DNA of 64,000 nucleotides from Psychrobacter glacincola (GTDB lineage: Bacteria; Pseudomonadota; Gammaproteobacteria; Pseudomonadales; Moraxellaceae): positions 682,001 to 746,000 of the forward strand of contig NZ_CAJGZH010000002.1 in NCBI RefSeq assembly GCF_904846075.1. Direction: 5' to 3'. The notes under the pieces are model-generated. The model saw nothing but the letters and a program-made list of their open reading frames with translations, was not told where the DNA came from and did not search any database. Below, piece after piece: positions 1-9,394 of the stretch (position 1 is the stretch's first letter; the number at the start of each line of letters is the position of its first letter). A program made the position numbers and the translations under genes.

Positions 1-852
1 CATGATGGTAAAAAGATGGTTAGAGGAAACATGCCAACAGACGGAGGCAATTTGTTTTTAACTAATGATGAAAAAGAAACTCTAGAAAGTGAAGAACCCA
101 TTGCTAGACAATATATAAGGAAGATTCTAGGTGCTCGCGAGTTTTTGCATAGTGAAAACAGATGGTGCTTATGGTTTGTCAATACAAGTTTAGATGAACT
201 CAATAAAATACCTCATATTCACAAACGCTTAGAGGGTGTGAAAACAATGAGGCTTGCCAGCAAAAAGCTATCAACTAGAGAGCTATCTGCGAAACCTCAT
301 TTATTTGAACTTGTAATTCAGCCCTTAGAAGGTAACTATATTCTTGTACCTAGGGTTTCTTCAGAACGTCGTCAATATGTACCAATGGGATTTTTTAATC
401 ATGACATTATATCTTCTGATGCTAATCAAATGATTCCCAATGGCACTTTATATGAGTTTGGCATATTAACTTCAATGGCACATAACGACTGGATGCGCCT
501 AGTTGCTGGACGTCTCAAAAGCGATTACAGATACTCTGGAACCATCGTCTACAACACCTTTCCCTTTCCTGATGCCACTGACGAGCAGAAAAAGAACATT
601 GAAAATCTCGCGGAAGAAATACTACTTGCCCGCGCCAGTAATGCTGGCATGACTCTCGCAGAATTATATGACCCTGATAAGATGCCTGACGACTTAAAAC
701 AAGCGCATAGCACACTCGATGATGCAGTGGATAAGCTGTATCGCCCGCAAGGATTTACCAATACCGAAGAGCGCTTGGCGCATTTGCTGGCACGCTATGA
801 GCAGCTTATCGAAGCGGAAAAGCAAAGTAAAATCAAAAAGAAAGCTAAGTAG
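1..852 (+). CDS. MmeI/YeeA-like DNA methyltransferase, C-terminal part (5' end outside window)
   Basis: The reading frame is open from base 1, so the gene starts upstream and only the last 284 codons are visible. The visible part matches, from memory, the target-recognition and C-terminal helical regions of large MmeI/YeeA-type class I SAM-dependent DNA methyltransferases: a WCLWFVN-type strand, a KLSTREL-like segment, a VPRVSSERR-like segment, and the conserved NTFPFP motif before a helical tail. The catalytic (N/D)PPY and SAM motifs lie outside the window. Relatives methylate adenine and some also carry restriction activity. The next gene is an SF2 helicase 62 bases downstream on the same strand, an order also seen in Bacillus yeeA-yeeB, so it is probably one operon. 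Whether it modifies only, or also cuts, cannot be told here. Confidence 0.8.
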   Translation, partial: HDGKKMVRGNMPTDGGNLFLTNDEKETLESEEPIARQYIRKILGAREFLHSENRWCLWFVNTSLDELNKIPHIHKRLEGVKTMRLASKKLSTRELSAKPHLFELVIQPLEGNYILVPRVSSERRQYVPMGFFNHDIISSDANQMIPNGTLYEFGILTSMAHNDWMRLVAGRLKSDYRYSGTIVYNTFPFPDATDEQKKNIENLAEEILLARASNAGMTLAELYDPDKMPDDLKQAHSTLDDAVDKLYRPQGFTNTEERLAHLLARYEQLIEAEKQSKIKKKAK

Positions 853-914
853 CTGTTATACGAATCATAGCCTAAAAAATAACGCCACACATCTTTTCTA
901 TAGCAGAGTAAACC

Positions 915-3116
915 ATGTCTCAGCCAGTTAATATTTTAAACCAAACGTACGCCCGTACTGGTCAAAGCAAAACACATAATTCGATGGGTATGCGTGAAAT
1001 GCAGGCACGTGCGTTCGAGAAGCGTCATAGCCAGTATTTGCTTATTAAGTCGCCGCCTGCCTCTGGTAAGTCACGCGCCATGATGTTTTTGGCCTTGGAT
1101 AAGCTTATCAACCAAGGTGTCAAAAAGGTCATCATTGCCGTGCCAGAGATGAGCATTGGCAAGTCTTTTAAATCTACCGCGCTTAGTGATTATGGTTTTT
1201 TTGCCGATTGGGAGGTGGCCGATCGCTATAACTTATGCTTGAGTGTTGCCCAAAGTGACACGCGCAGGACCGCTATATTCTCAGAGTTTCTGACCACAGA
1301 TAGCAGTGATGACTCCTTACCCCAAGTATTAGTCTGCACCCATCATAGCTTTCGATATGGCTTTGATAAGGTAATCGAAGATGGCGGCAGTATTGAGCTA
1401 TTTAACGATGTACTTATCGGTATTGATGAATTCCACCATGTATCAGCAGATGACTCTAACCGCTTGGGAGCCATACTAGATGGCATTATGACGCAAACTA
1501 GCGCGCATATCGTGGCAATGACTGGCTCCTACTTCCGTGGCGATTCAGTGCCTATCTTGTCAGATAGCGATGAAGAAAAGTTCGATAAGGTGACTTACAC
1601 CTATTACGAACAGCTAAATGGTTATGAACACTTAAAGTCACTGGGACTGGGCTATCACTTTTATAAAAAGTCATTCTTTGATGCTTTAAACGAGTGCTTA
1701 GATACCAGTAAAAAGACCATTATTCACATCCCTAACGTCAATAGCTTAACGGCTGAGACAGACAAATACGAAACCGTTGGTCGCATCATAGATATTATCG
1801 GTGAAAGTGAATCTCGTGATGAGAATACTGGCGTTATCACCATACGTACGCATGATGGCAGACGCTTACTACTCGCAGACCTAGTCACTGATGACGCCAT
1901 AAGGGTGAATACGCAAGCTTACTTAGCTGATATTACCTCTCGCGACCAGATGGATATCATCGTAGCTCTTGGGATGGCAAAAGAAGGCTTCGACTGGGAG
2001 TATTGTGAGCATGTATTAACCATTGGCTATCGCGGCTCGCTGACCGAAGTGGTGCAGATCATTGGGCGCTCAACACGAGATAGCGCGGGCAAACACCATG
2101 CTCAATTTACTAACCTAATCGCTGAGCCAGAAGCGGATAAGTCTGAGGTGACAAGCTCTGTTAATGACTTACTAAAGGCCATTACTTTATCCCTACTGAT
2201 GGAGCAAGTACTCAAGCCTAACATCAACTTTAAACGCCGTAGTGAGATAGACATATTAGGCATGCTAGACTTGCCGGCAGGTACCATTGTTATTGATGAC
2301 ACTGTGAATTCTCCCTCTGATCGAGTGATGAATATACTTAACCAAGACCGTGAAGAGATATTGGCTCAGCTATGCCAGAACGCAGATCATATTAAAAAGT
2401 ATATCGCCGCCGAAACCAATAACGTCGAGACCGAGGCTGTATCGGATACCGTCATCCCAAGTATTATTCGTAGCAAGTATCCATCACTAGATGCCAATGA
2501 AGTACGGCAAGTACAAGAAGGTGTCATGCAATATATGGCAATCAACCGCCAAGGTGGCGTGGTTGAAGGTAAAGATATTCCTGAAGATGCCATCATCGAA
2601 AATGAGCGCTGTTTCATTAAGCAAGGCACAGAGTATGTAGATATCGCTACTCTAAATGCTGAACGAAAAAGTCAGCTCAATGAAAACGACATTATTAAAG
2701 AGCGCCACCTGCCAGCTAACGCAAAAATATATAACCCTAAAACCAAATCAAGCAGCAGTAATGACTCAAATCCTAGCAACGGCTTTGTGAAGGTTGGCAG
2801 TAAGTTTGTCAATGTGAACAACCTTCCCATCGATCTCGTGAAATCGGTCAACCCCTTTCATGATGCGTATGAAGTCCTCTCCAGAACCGTCGATAAAGAA
2901 GTGCTACAAACCATTAACGATGTCGTGCATGCCAGCCGCTCTACCGTCACTGAGGCAGAAGCGGTCCTGATGTGGCCAAAGATAGTTGCGTTCATAAAAA
3001 ATAAAGGTCGTCAGCCTAATAGAAATTCAGAAGACGCTATCGAGCGGCGCATGACTGAAGTTATCTCCTATGTCAGAAACCAAAAAGCTAAGCGAGAAGC
3101 CAATAGTCATGATTAA
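915..3116 (+). CDS. DEAD/DEAH-box (SF2) helicase of a methyltransferase-linked defence locus
   Basis: This 733-residue predicted ATP-dependent SF2 helicase/translocase has Walker A SPPASGKS at residues 46-53, a DEFHH motif II near residue 175, a MTGSYFRG motif III-like segment, and a motif VI-like QIIGRSTRD. The C-terminal 250 residues are not recognised and may contact the partner methyltransferase or nuclease. It starts at an ATG 62 bases after the methyltransferase and overlaps the following GIY-YIG gene start (3109) by 8 bases, which suggests translational coupling. The gene is intact, unlike its two downstream neighbours. It resembles Bacillus YeeB by size and context; the substrate is unknown. 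Confidence 0.8.
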   Translation: MSQPVNILNQTYARTGQSKTHNSMGMREMQARAFEKRHSQYLLIKSPPASGKSRAMMFLALDKLINQGVKKVIIAVPEMSIGKSFKSTALSDYGFFADWEVADRYNLCLSVAQSDTRRTAIFSEFLTTDSSDDSLPQVLVCTHHSFRYGFDKVIEDGGSIELFNDVLIGIDEFHHVSADDSNRLGAILDGIMTQTSAHIVAMTGSYFRGDSVPILSDSDEEKFDKVTYTYYEQLNGYEHLKSLGLGYHFYKKSFFDALNECLDTSKKTIIHIPNVNSLTAETDKYETVGRIIDIIGESESRDENTGVITIRTHDGRRLLLADLVTDDAIRVNTQAYLADITSRDQMDIIVALGMAKEGFDWEYCEHVLTIGYRGSLTEVVQIIGRSTRDSAGKHHAQFTNLIAEPEADKSEVTSSVNDLLKAITLSLLMEQVLKPNINFKRRSEIDILGMLDLPAGTIVIDDTVNSPSDRVMNILNQDREEILAQLCQNADHIKKYIAAETNNVETEAVSDTVIPSIIRSKYPSLDANEVRQVQEGVMQYMAINRQGGVVEGKDIPEDAIIENERCFIKQGTEYVDIATLNAERKSQLNENDIIKERHLPANAKIYNPKTKSSSSNDSNPSNGFVKVGSKFVNVNNLPIDLVKSVNPFHDAYEVLSRTVDKEVLQTINDVVHASRSTVTEAEAVLMWPKIVAFIKNKGRQPNRNSEDAIERRMTEVISYVRNQKAKREANSHD

Positions 3117-4459
3117 ACTCGATGAAATCTATCAAAGTCGTGAGTACAAGACACTAGACGATATTTTTTAAATGACAGTACTGGTCTACTAGACGATATA
3201 AAGCCTGCTACCAAAAGCTCGTCAAATAACAGCGTTTTAGCGCAGCAGTTTGACAGTATTAACGTTTTTATCGATCAACAGGGGCGCGTGCCTAGTAGCA
3301 GTGCTAGCGATATTAATGAAAAGATAAATGCTCGCCTCTTAGCTACCATACAAACCAACCACGCAAACTCGCAAGAACTACTAGCTTTAGATAAGCATGG
3401 TTTACTAACTGCTCAACATACTGCGTCTACCCCATCTGACGACAAACCGACACTCTCAGACAAAAGTATGAGTAATGAGGGTGCTGGGTCTAAAAACGCA
3501 GTCAGCGCTAGCACTAAAGAAGCTGAGCCAGTAACCGAGGCTGTTAGCGAGCTACCTATTATTAATAGTCTAGATGATATTTTCAACAGTGATGACCTAG
3601 GTATTTTTGACAACATTCATTCTGAAATATTAGTCAGTGATAGTCAGCTCAATTCTCGCAATACTTATGATCAATACGATGATGAAGAAATAGCAACTCG
3701 CTTTGAATGTAAGGACTTTTATAAGTTTGAGGCAACCTTTGAGCGTATATCTCACGCCATTCAAACGGGGGCTTTTACTAAAACCAACTTTTCATCAGTG
3801 AAAGATATCAATATTGGCAGTGTCTTCGTTTTAAATGGGATTTTGTGTTATGTGGCGGATATATACCAAGCAGAGAATCGAAAGAATGAGCGTAACCAGC
3901 AGCGACTTCGTCTGGTGTTTGCTAACGGTACTGAGTCGAACATGCTCATTCGCTCTTTAGCTACTGCTCAATATAAATATGAAAACAGCTATCAGCTACT
4001 CATTACTGATCCCGACTGGATGGACGATGAATTAGCAAAAACTTCGGAGATGATAGACAGCTTACTGGTGTCATTTATGTCGCCAAGCTAACTGATACGC
4101 CAAGCAATTTAGCACACTATAAGCACCTGCATAAAGTAGGTTTCTCTACCCTTACAGGAGAGGCTCGCACAAAGCACTCGATTAGAGATACCGCATTCCT
4201 ACAACAACCAGTAGATATCATTGCTGAGTGGCAAGTTTATGACGCCAATGCCCGCAGCGTGGAAGGTGTTTTACACGCTTTCTTTTATGATCAAAGAGTA
4301 AAAGTATCCTCAAAAGCAGCAAACGATAACCTATACAAGGCAACAGAGTGGTTCAATGTTCCCCTTGATGAGATTGAAAAAGCCATTAATTTGGTTATCG
4401 AAGGAGACATTAAAGACTATCGAATGGATGGTGCGGCTGGCAAGGTGGTTTTGAAGTGA
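3109..4459 (+). pseudogene. GIY-YIG nuclease family protein, two frameshifts
   Basis: Three consecutive frames make one protein. ATG 3109 gives a short N-terminus ending at TAA 3169 in a T6 run (3164-3169); adding one T continues into NDSTGLLDDI and the long middle part to about 4060. Adding one base near 4061 then continues into the nuclease domain, where GVIYVAKL (4067 on) is the GIY motif and HKVGFST the YIG-equivalent, followed by an FNVPLDEIEKAI-like segment. Relatives are T5orf172/MUG113-type GIY-YIG endonucleases. The N-terminal half is acidic and Ser/Asn-rich with a repeated LDDIFNSDD-like motif. Gene order methyltransferase, helicase, GIY-YIG suggests it is the cleaving subunit. Both defects are single-base losses, so they may be sequencing errors rather than true inactivation. 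Confidence 0.7.
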
Positions 4460-4730
4460 TAATCGCTTTGTATTTTCATTAACGACTTAAACTACTATTT
4501 TAGCGAGCAAGCTATGTTAAACCCTTCTCTTTTAGAAGCTTATCATCAAACTAACTACTGCTTTGGCGACATTTTACTTAATGTTGATGAGCGTTCCTCG
4601 AAAGCTGCTGCTCTTTTGCGGCCATTTGCTACTGATGGCGGATTGTTTATCACAGCTTGGAACCCGCTAGGAAAAGAGCTTAAGTGACCCCTGCCGTCAA
4701 ATCCGTACAGTTAAACTTGGGAGATTTTAA

Positions 4731-5546
4731 TTACGCAGCCTGACAATAAAAGTCAAACCACACCTGTCTTGGCGTTTTATAGCCCAAGCCCTTTTGAATC
4801 CTAGTCTGATTATAATACAACTCAATATAGCCAATGATATCGCTGATCGCTACAAACCTTGTTTTATAGTCTTGGTGATACACCAGCTCATTCTTTAATG
4901 TGCCCCAGAAGCTTTCTATCGGAGCGTTGTCAAAGCAATTACCTTTACCACTCATTGAGCCTTTAAAATGATGCTGATTGATGATTTTGTGATAGGCATG
5001 ACTGCAATACTGGCTGCCTCTGTCAGAGTGCACAATCAATCCTTGGCTTGGACGTTTATTTTTGATTGCCATATTGAGTGCACGGCATACTAGATCAGCG
5101 GTCATACGTTTGTTAATGGCATAGCCGACCAGCTCTTTGGTGTATAAGTCTTTAACGCCTGCCAAGTACAGCCAGCCCTCATTTGTCCAGATATAGGTGA
5201 TGTCACTGACCCACGCTTGGTTAGGGCGACTGGCATGAAACTTCTGATCCAGTACGTTTGGATAGACCAGCTTATTGTGATTAGAGTCTGTCGTAATTTT
5301 AAAGCGCTTGTGGCGACGGCATTTGATGCCATGTTCCTCTTTAATGCTTCTAACCATGTATAGGCTAATGTCATGGCCTTGCTCGGTGAGCGTTGCATGC
5401 AAACGCTCATAACCATAACGTTCTTTACTTTCACTGTGAGCGGCTTTAACTAGTAGCTCACAATGGTTGCGGTGTATCTGCTGCTCGCTGATATCGCGAC
5501 TACTCCAGTCGTAATAACTTGATGGTTTGACGCTTAACACAAGCAC
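4731..5546 (-). CDS. IS3-family transposase OrfB (DDE integrase core)
   Basis: This 271-residue rve-type catalytic subunit has the DDE signature: the first Asp in VSDITYI, the second in IVHSDRGSQY, and Glu in PIESFWGTLK. An N-terminal HTH_21-like region (RYGYERLHATL) precedes it. It is normally made as an OrfAB fusion by -1 frameshifting; the slippery heptamer A-AAA-AAG lies in orfA (minus strand near 5632-5638). The enzyme would move this element and has no role in the host pathway. Length and motifs look intact. Confidence 0.92.
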   Translation of the reverse strand: MLVLSVKPSSYYDWSSRDISEQQIHRNHCELLVKAAHSESKERYGYERLHATLTEQGHDISLYMVRSIKEEHGIKCRRHKRFKITTDSNHNKLVYPNVLDQKFHASRPNQAWVSDITYIWTNEGWLYLAGVKDLYTKELVGYAINKRMTADLVCRALNMAIKNKRPSQGLIVHSDRGSQYCSHAYHKIINQHHFKGSMSGKGNCFDNAPIESFWGTLKNELVYHQDYKTRFVAISDIIGYIELYYNQTRIQKGLGYKTPRQVWFDFYCQAA

Positions 5547-5598
5547 ATAGTGGTGATGCTAAATATCTGCTGATTGTCTTTAATAAAGGCGTACCTGA

Positions 5599-5895
5599 CT
5601 AGCTGTGCTTGGCGAAGTACGCCGTCGCCTTTTTTAATATCTCTCGCTCCTCTTCGGCAACTTTAAGCTGTCGTTTGAGGCGCTTGTTATCTTCTAGAAC
5701 AGCTATAAGCTGTGGATCATACTGCTCAGTGCCTACAAGCTTGCCTTGATTAGCTTTGTTGTTCCAATTCGATAAGGTTTGCATGGCGATGCCAAGCTGC
5801 TTTGCAGTTGCTGAAATATTGCCGTTGTTGTCTGTGATCTTTTTAACAGCTTCGGCTTTAAATTCGTTACTGTAGGTTCTTATTTTCTTGGTCAT
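5599..5895 (-). CDS. IS3-family transposase OrfA
   Basis: This 98-residue DNA-binding subunit has an N-terminal helix-turn-helix of the HTH_8/IS3 OrfA type (YSNEFKAEAVKKI, then ISATAKQLGIAMQTLSNW) followed by a leucine-zipper-like coiled coil (LEDNKRLKRQLKVAEEEREI). The ILKKATAYFAKHS ending is typical of the IS3 group. The A-AAA-AAG run encoding LKK is the usual -1 frameshift site that joins OrfA to OrfB. It starts at an ATG close inside the right inverted repeat. Confidence 0.92.
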   Translation of the reverse strand: MTKKIRTYSNEFKAEAVKKITDNNGNISATAKQLGIAMQTLSNWNNKANQGKLVGTEQYDPQLIAVLEDNKRLKRQLKVAEEEREILKKATAYFAKHS

Positions 5896-6390
5896 GGTAA
5901 ACTCCGATTAATACGCTTAGTTTACCAAGTTTATCTCTACGGTTTCTTCAGCATAGCTCAAAGGTTGAAGACAACCAGAAAGCCAATCAAAAATTAAAAG
6001 CAGAGTTACTGACACGAGGCCTGAATGTAATTGATGGTTATGGTGTAAGTAAGGACGGTAAGTGGCGAGAAGACAGCTTCTTTACTTATCCGATAGATAA
6101 AGAAACCAGCCTCAAACTGTGTTGTGCCTTCAGCCAAAATGCCGTGGTCTATGTCAGCTTTGATGGACTGCCTGAGTTACTACTAAACCCTGATATTACT
6201 TGACTAAACTACTTTTGTTAGAGTTAATTGTGGCACTTCAAAAACGCTTTGAATAATCAAATGCTGAAGCTAAGTTCGCTTCTAGTTAGTCAGGCTTTAC
6301 TATCCAACGTAGTCTGTCATTAAACTCTGATAAACCCTTCCTATTTACCAACTAGATTACTATCGTCTTAGTTAATTGAGGAGTTACTAC

Positions 6391-7602
6391 ATGGGACTTG
6401 CAAAGTTTTTAGAAGACAACCTAGAACGATTATACGAAAGTCTGGAGGAGTCTAAGCGTCAGGTGGACTCTATTGACGAGGAAAGCTCTAACAAAGACTT
6501 AGGTTTTATTAAAAATAAGATTTCTAAAGAGCTAGAGCTGGTTCAAGTAGAATATGAAAAGGTACTTAAAATTGTTACCGATCCTGACTTTGATGAAGTT
6601 ATCGAAGTATATGAAGAAAATTTAAAGTTAGAAAAGCGGCTGAAAAATAAGCAAAAAGTTATAGACTTGTTGCGTGAAGCAGTTGCAAAGTACAGGTCTG
6701 AGTTTGAGTCAATACATGGCACAACAACCAATGTGCTAGAAACTCTTCAAGATAGAGATAAAAAGATTGAGAACTTAAATAAAGCAATTGAAAAATTAGA
6801 ATATAGAATGGAGGAAACCAAGTCTGAGATGATCACAGCCAAAAATCGTCGCAGTCACTATGAAAGTGTCTTTCACAATCAACTTATTATTAACCAGCAA
6901 CTAACTACTGAAGTAGCAGATAAAGATGAACGGATCTTATCCTTAACTTCAATGTTAGAACCTAACTTTGAACCGTTCAATATACTTGAGAATAAAGATG
7001 ATAAAATTTATCAACTCAAAAATGAACTAATGATGTTGGATGAGTGGTGTGAGATGTTGGAGTTAGATCTTGGTATGGAAGGCAAGCGTCCTGTTGAGAT
7101 AGCAACAGACCAACGAATAGGAAAGAACAAGAAAAGAAAACCAGTCACTCTATCTATCTACCATAACTTAGCTTATGAAAAAACTGAATTAGAGAATGAG
7201 CTGATTGAAAAGAGTAAATTATTTGCAGAGGTAAATGATGAAATAAGCAGATTGAAAGAAGTTATTAAAAGAGGTCAGACACATATCAGTATCTTAGAAC
7301 AAAGTAATGAGCGTCTTACGTCTGAATTAAAGCTAATTAATGAAGAAACTATTAGTTCAAATAGTGAGATTGAAACAGTCGTTAAGGAACGATTTGTACG
7401 TATTCCACGAGATAAAGTAGCATCGAACACCAATGAAAGAGAATCCGCAACTAATGCTATAAGTAAACAACCATTAAAAACTAAGTCTAAACCAAGAATA
7501 ATAAGAACTCGACGTACAGACAACACTACTCAGAACCTCAATGTCAAAAAAGACTCTACAACTCAATATCTTGATTACTTAGAGAAGATAAAACGGAAAT
7601 AA
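6391..7602 (+). CDS. Predicted long coiled-coil protein, unknown function
   Basis: The ATG at 6391 is preceded by TTGAGGAG at 6376-6383, so the in-frame TTG at 6376 is not favoured. The 403-residue product is almost entirely helical and charged: heptad-like stretches run from about residue 1 to 120 and about 250 to 320, and the tail is basic and Arg/Lys-rich (RIIRTRR, LEKIKRK). No signal peptide or membrane segment is visible. No family is recognised; a nucleic-acid-binding tail on a coiled-coil rod would fit a structural or DNA-organising role, but that is a guess. It lies between the broken DUF3293 gene and a 3' fragment of an exonuclease gene, and may have arrived with that fragment. Confidence 0.6.
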   Translation: MGLAKFLEDNLERLYESLEESKRQVDSIDEESSNKDLGFIKNKISKELELVQVEYEKVLKIVTDPDFDEVIEVYEENLKLEKRLKNKQKVIDLLREAVAKYRSEFESIHGTTTNVLETLQDRDKKIENLNKAIEKLEYRMEETKSEMITAKNRRSHYESVFHNQLIINQQLTTEVADKDERILSLTSMLEPNFEPFNILENKDDKIYQLKNELMMLDEWCEMLELDLGMEGKRPVEIATDQRIGKNKKRKPVTLSIYHNLAYEKTELENELIEKSKLFAEVNDEISRLKEVIKRGQTHISILEQSNERLTSELKLINEETISSNSEIETVVKERFVRIPRDKVASNTNERESATNAISKQPLKTKSKPRIIRTRRTDNTTQNLNVKKDSTTQYLDYLEKIKRK

Positions 7603-7622
7603 TGCTAAAGTATTAGATTGTA

Positions 7623-7727
7623 GATTTAGCGCCCCATTCGGGTAATGCTGAATATCTGAAATGGCTTCTTAAACAGAATACGGTTGACCCTCATTTAGCT
7701 GAGGCGTTTCACATAATCAATCTATGA
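7623..7727 (+). pseudogene. Decayed 3' fragment of an ExoX-like exonuclease gene
   Basis: In frame from GAT 7623 to TGA 7725, the conceptual peptide contains YLKWLLKQNTVDPHLAEA. It matches the C-terminus of the intact exonuclease just downstream (8406 on): 20 of 28 residues agree over the aligned stretch. No start codon or catalytic core precedes it. It is best read as the remaining tail of a diverged paralogue whose 5' part was replaced by the coiled-coil gene. Confidence 0.7.
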
Positions 7728-7796
7728 CAATAACAATTAGAGATAGGCTGATATAATACAGCTATTTATAACAAGTCAAAACGACCAAGGCCAATT

Positions 7797-8516
7797 ATGA
7801 CCACCTATATACTCGACACCGAAACCACAGGGCTGATTGAGCCACACATGACTGAAGCCGCCTACTCTATTGTTGATATCATTAATGGTAAGGTAAATGT
7901 GTTGCAGGAGCCGAGAGCGAAGCGCTTCAACCCTCTAAAAGAAATCAGCTTAGGCTCTATGGCGATATCACATATCTGTGATGAGGATGTGATGGATGAG
8001 CCACCTCACACAGACTTTCGACTACCTAGTAGTGTTGAGTACTTGATCGGTCACAATATTGATTTTGATATGGCTGTTCTTAAAAATGCTGGCGTGACCC
8101 ATGTACCTAATCTGATATGTACCAATGCAATGTCTAACTTCCTGCTTCCTACGCTTGAAAGCCATAAGCTAGTATCCCTGCTCTATCACTTTCACCGTGA
8201 TATAGCCCGTGCTCAAGCAAAGGATGCACATGCTGCCATTGCTGATATTTACTTCACTGAGCTGGTGCTAGGTAGTTTGATTGATTTAGCTAATAGCCAA
8301 GGCCATGAGATAAATGATATAGAAAGCTTATATGAATTTAGTGAAATGGCGCGTATACCGACGCATTTAAGCTTTGGTAAATACAAGGGTCAGGCTATTG
8401 CAGATTTAGCCGCTAGCTCTGAAGGTACTGGCTATCTTAAATGGCTGCTTAAACAAGATACGGTTGATCCTTATTTGGCTGAAGCTTGTACGAATGCTTT
8501 AGAGCAGTCTGCTTAA
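7797..8516 (+). CDS. ExoX-like 3'-5' exonuclease (DEDD superfamily)
   Basis: The 239-residue protein has the RNase T/DnaQ exonuclease fold: motif I DTETTG at residues 7-12, motif II IGHNIDFDMAVL, and a C-terminal DAHAAIADIYFT segment carrying the motif III His/Asp. After the nuclease core comes the small C-terminal module FGKYKGQAIADLA, typical of exodeoxyribonuclease X and relatives. Relatives remove nucleotides from 3' DNA ends with Mg2+ in repair and recombination. A remnant of a second copy lies directly upstream. The core looks complete, and its setting in a defence island leaves open a role against foreign DNA. Confidence 0.85.
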   Translation: MTTYILDTETTGLIEPHMTEAAYSIVDIINGKVNVLQEPRAKRFNPLKEISLGSMAISHICDEDVMDEPPHTDFRLPSSVEYLIGHNIDFDMAVLKNAGVTHVPNLICTNAMSNFLLPTLESHKLVSLLYHFHRDIARAQAKDAHAAIADIYFTELVLGSLIDLANSQGHEINDIESLYEFSEMARIPTHLSFGKYKGQAIADLAASSEGTGYLKWLLKQDTVDPYLAEACTNALEQSA

Positions 8517-8603
8517 ATATGCATACCACCAAGCTAACACTTTTATTATTCGCCCATTCTACCAGCTTATAACATCAGTATAATAAAAGCGCAAACGATC
8601 ATC

Positions 8604-9349
8604 TTATTTCGTCTGTTGTATTGCCTTACACAATTGACGCCGACGCTCTTGTGCAGCGTTATAGCGATGAGCTTTCGCCCGCTCAATCTCTTCATGAGTT
8701 TGGATTAGTTCAGACGGCATCATCAACGCCTCCTCCATATTGATCGTATCGACATACATAGCATTACCTGTGAGAATTGAACGCAATACTTTATTCGCAT
8801 CACTCTCAAGAAGACTGTCAATCACAGCAGCGCATCTATCAACATCTGCTAACTTTAGCTTAATCATCATTTGGGCATCGTAATAAGACTTAGAGTGGCC
8901 ATTACTTGCTGCCAAACACCATAGAGCCACTAATATTTCAGGGCTAGCGACAGGTACATCAGCCACACTAAATATCTCTTTAGGTATGGGCTGACTCAAT
9001 GTAAGACCTTTATGGGCGCTTTGGAATGAAAGTTCGAGAGGATACTTTTTAGTCTCACCACTATCATCTTTGATAGCAATGATAAGCTGTTGGTAGGCAT
9101 TCCATATAAAATCAATGTTATTTTCTTTTAGAACGCTTTCAAGTTTACCGCAGTCACTTTCAGAGATTATGAAATTAATATTAGTAGTCGCACGAGGCGG
9201 TGCGTACTCTGAATATGCCACTGTACCAATAATCACATACTCAATTTTTCTTCTGACAAAAAACAGATGATCTGTTTAAATAAATTTTGGAATTTATTCA
9301 TTCGGCCATCTGATTCAAACAAACTTAAAAGTTCCATTGACTCACTCAT
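8604..9349 (-). CDS. Nucleotidyltransferase-fold protein, frameshifted, DxD motif altered
   Basis: The likely start is ATG 9349 (MSESMELLSLFESDG). The first frame stops after about 37 codons, but adding one base in the minus-strand A5 run (plus strand 9245-9249) continues into YVIIGTVAYSEYAPPRATTNIN and on to 8604. The pattern of IIG, about 10 residues, then RATxxI matches small MNT/AbiEii-like nucleotidyltransferase-fold proteins, where the motif is normally RATxDID with a metal-binding DxD. Here it reads NIN, so catalysis is probably lost or the protein has another role. The C-terminal half is helical. It lies downstream of an HNH nuclease and methyltransferase on the same strand. Family assignment is moderate. 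Confidence 0.5.
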
Positions 9350-9394
9350 ACCTAGCTGCCAAGTTTTATATCAGTTATTGTCAGTTGTTAGTCA

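Larger units (their letters stand above)
4682..5945 (-). mobile_element. IS3-family insertion sequence, about 1.26 kb
   Basis: Two overlapping-frame transposase genes are bounded by imperfect inverted repeats: CCGTACAGTTAAACTTGG at 4703-4720, and its complement at 5925-5942, which reads CCGTAGAGATAAACTTGG (16 of 18 match). The direct repeat CTT at 4679-4681 and 5946-5948 fits a 3-bp target duplication, and excising the element plus one CTT restores the DUF3293 frame. The left end carries about 18 more bases outside the repeat core than the right end, so the exact termini are uncertain by some bases. A diverged copy of the left end lies at 23978-24016. Confidence 0.85.
4514..6203 (+). pseudogene. 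DUF3293-domain protein split by an IS3-family insertion
   Basis: The 5' part (4514-4687) encodes a start that includes the DUF3293 hallmark ITAWNPLG and then meets a TGA supplied by the insertion. The 3' part (5946-6203) resumes with LQHSSKVEDNQKANQ and ends LLLNPDIT. Deleting 4682-5945 plus one CTT copy joins the halves in frame as ELQHSS, which is strong evidence for a single ancestral gene of about 140 residues. DUF3293 has no known biochemical role. It sits 54 bases after the GIY-YIG gene and probably belonged to the same operon. The minus-strand transposase genes lie against its direction. Confidence 0.75.
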
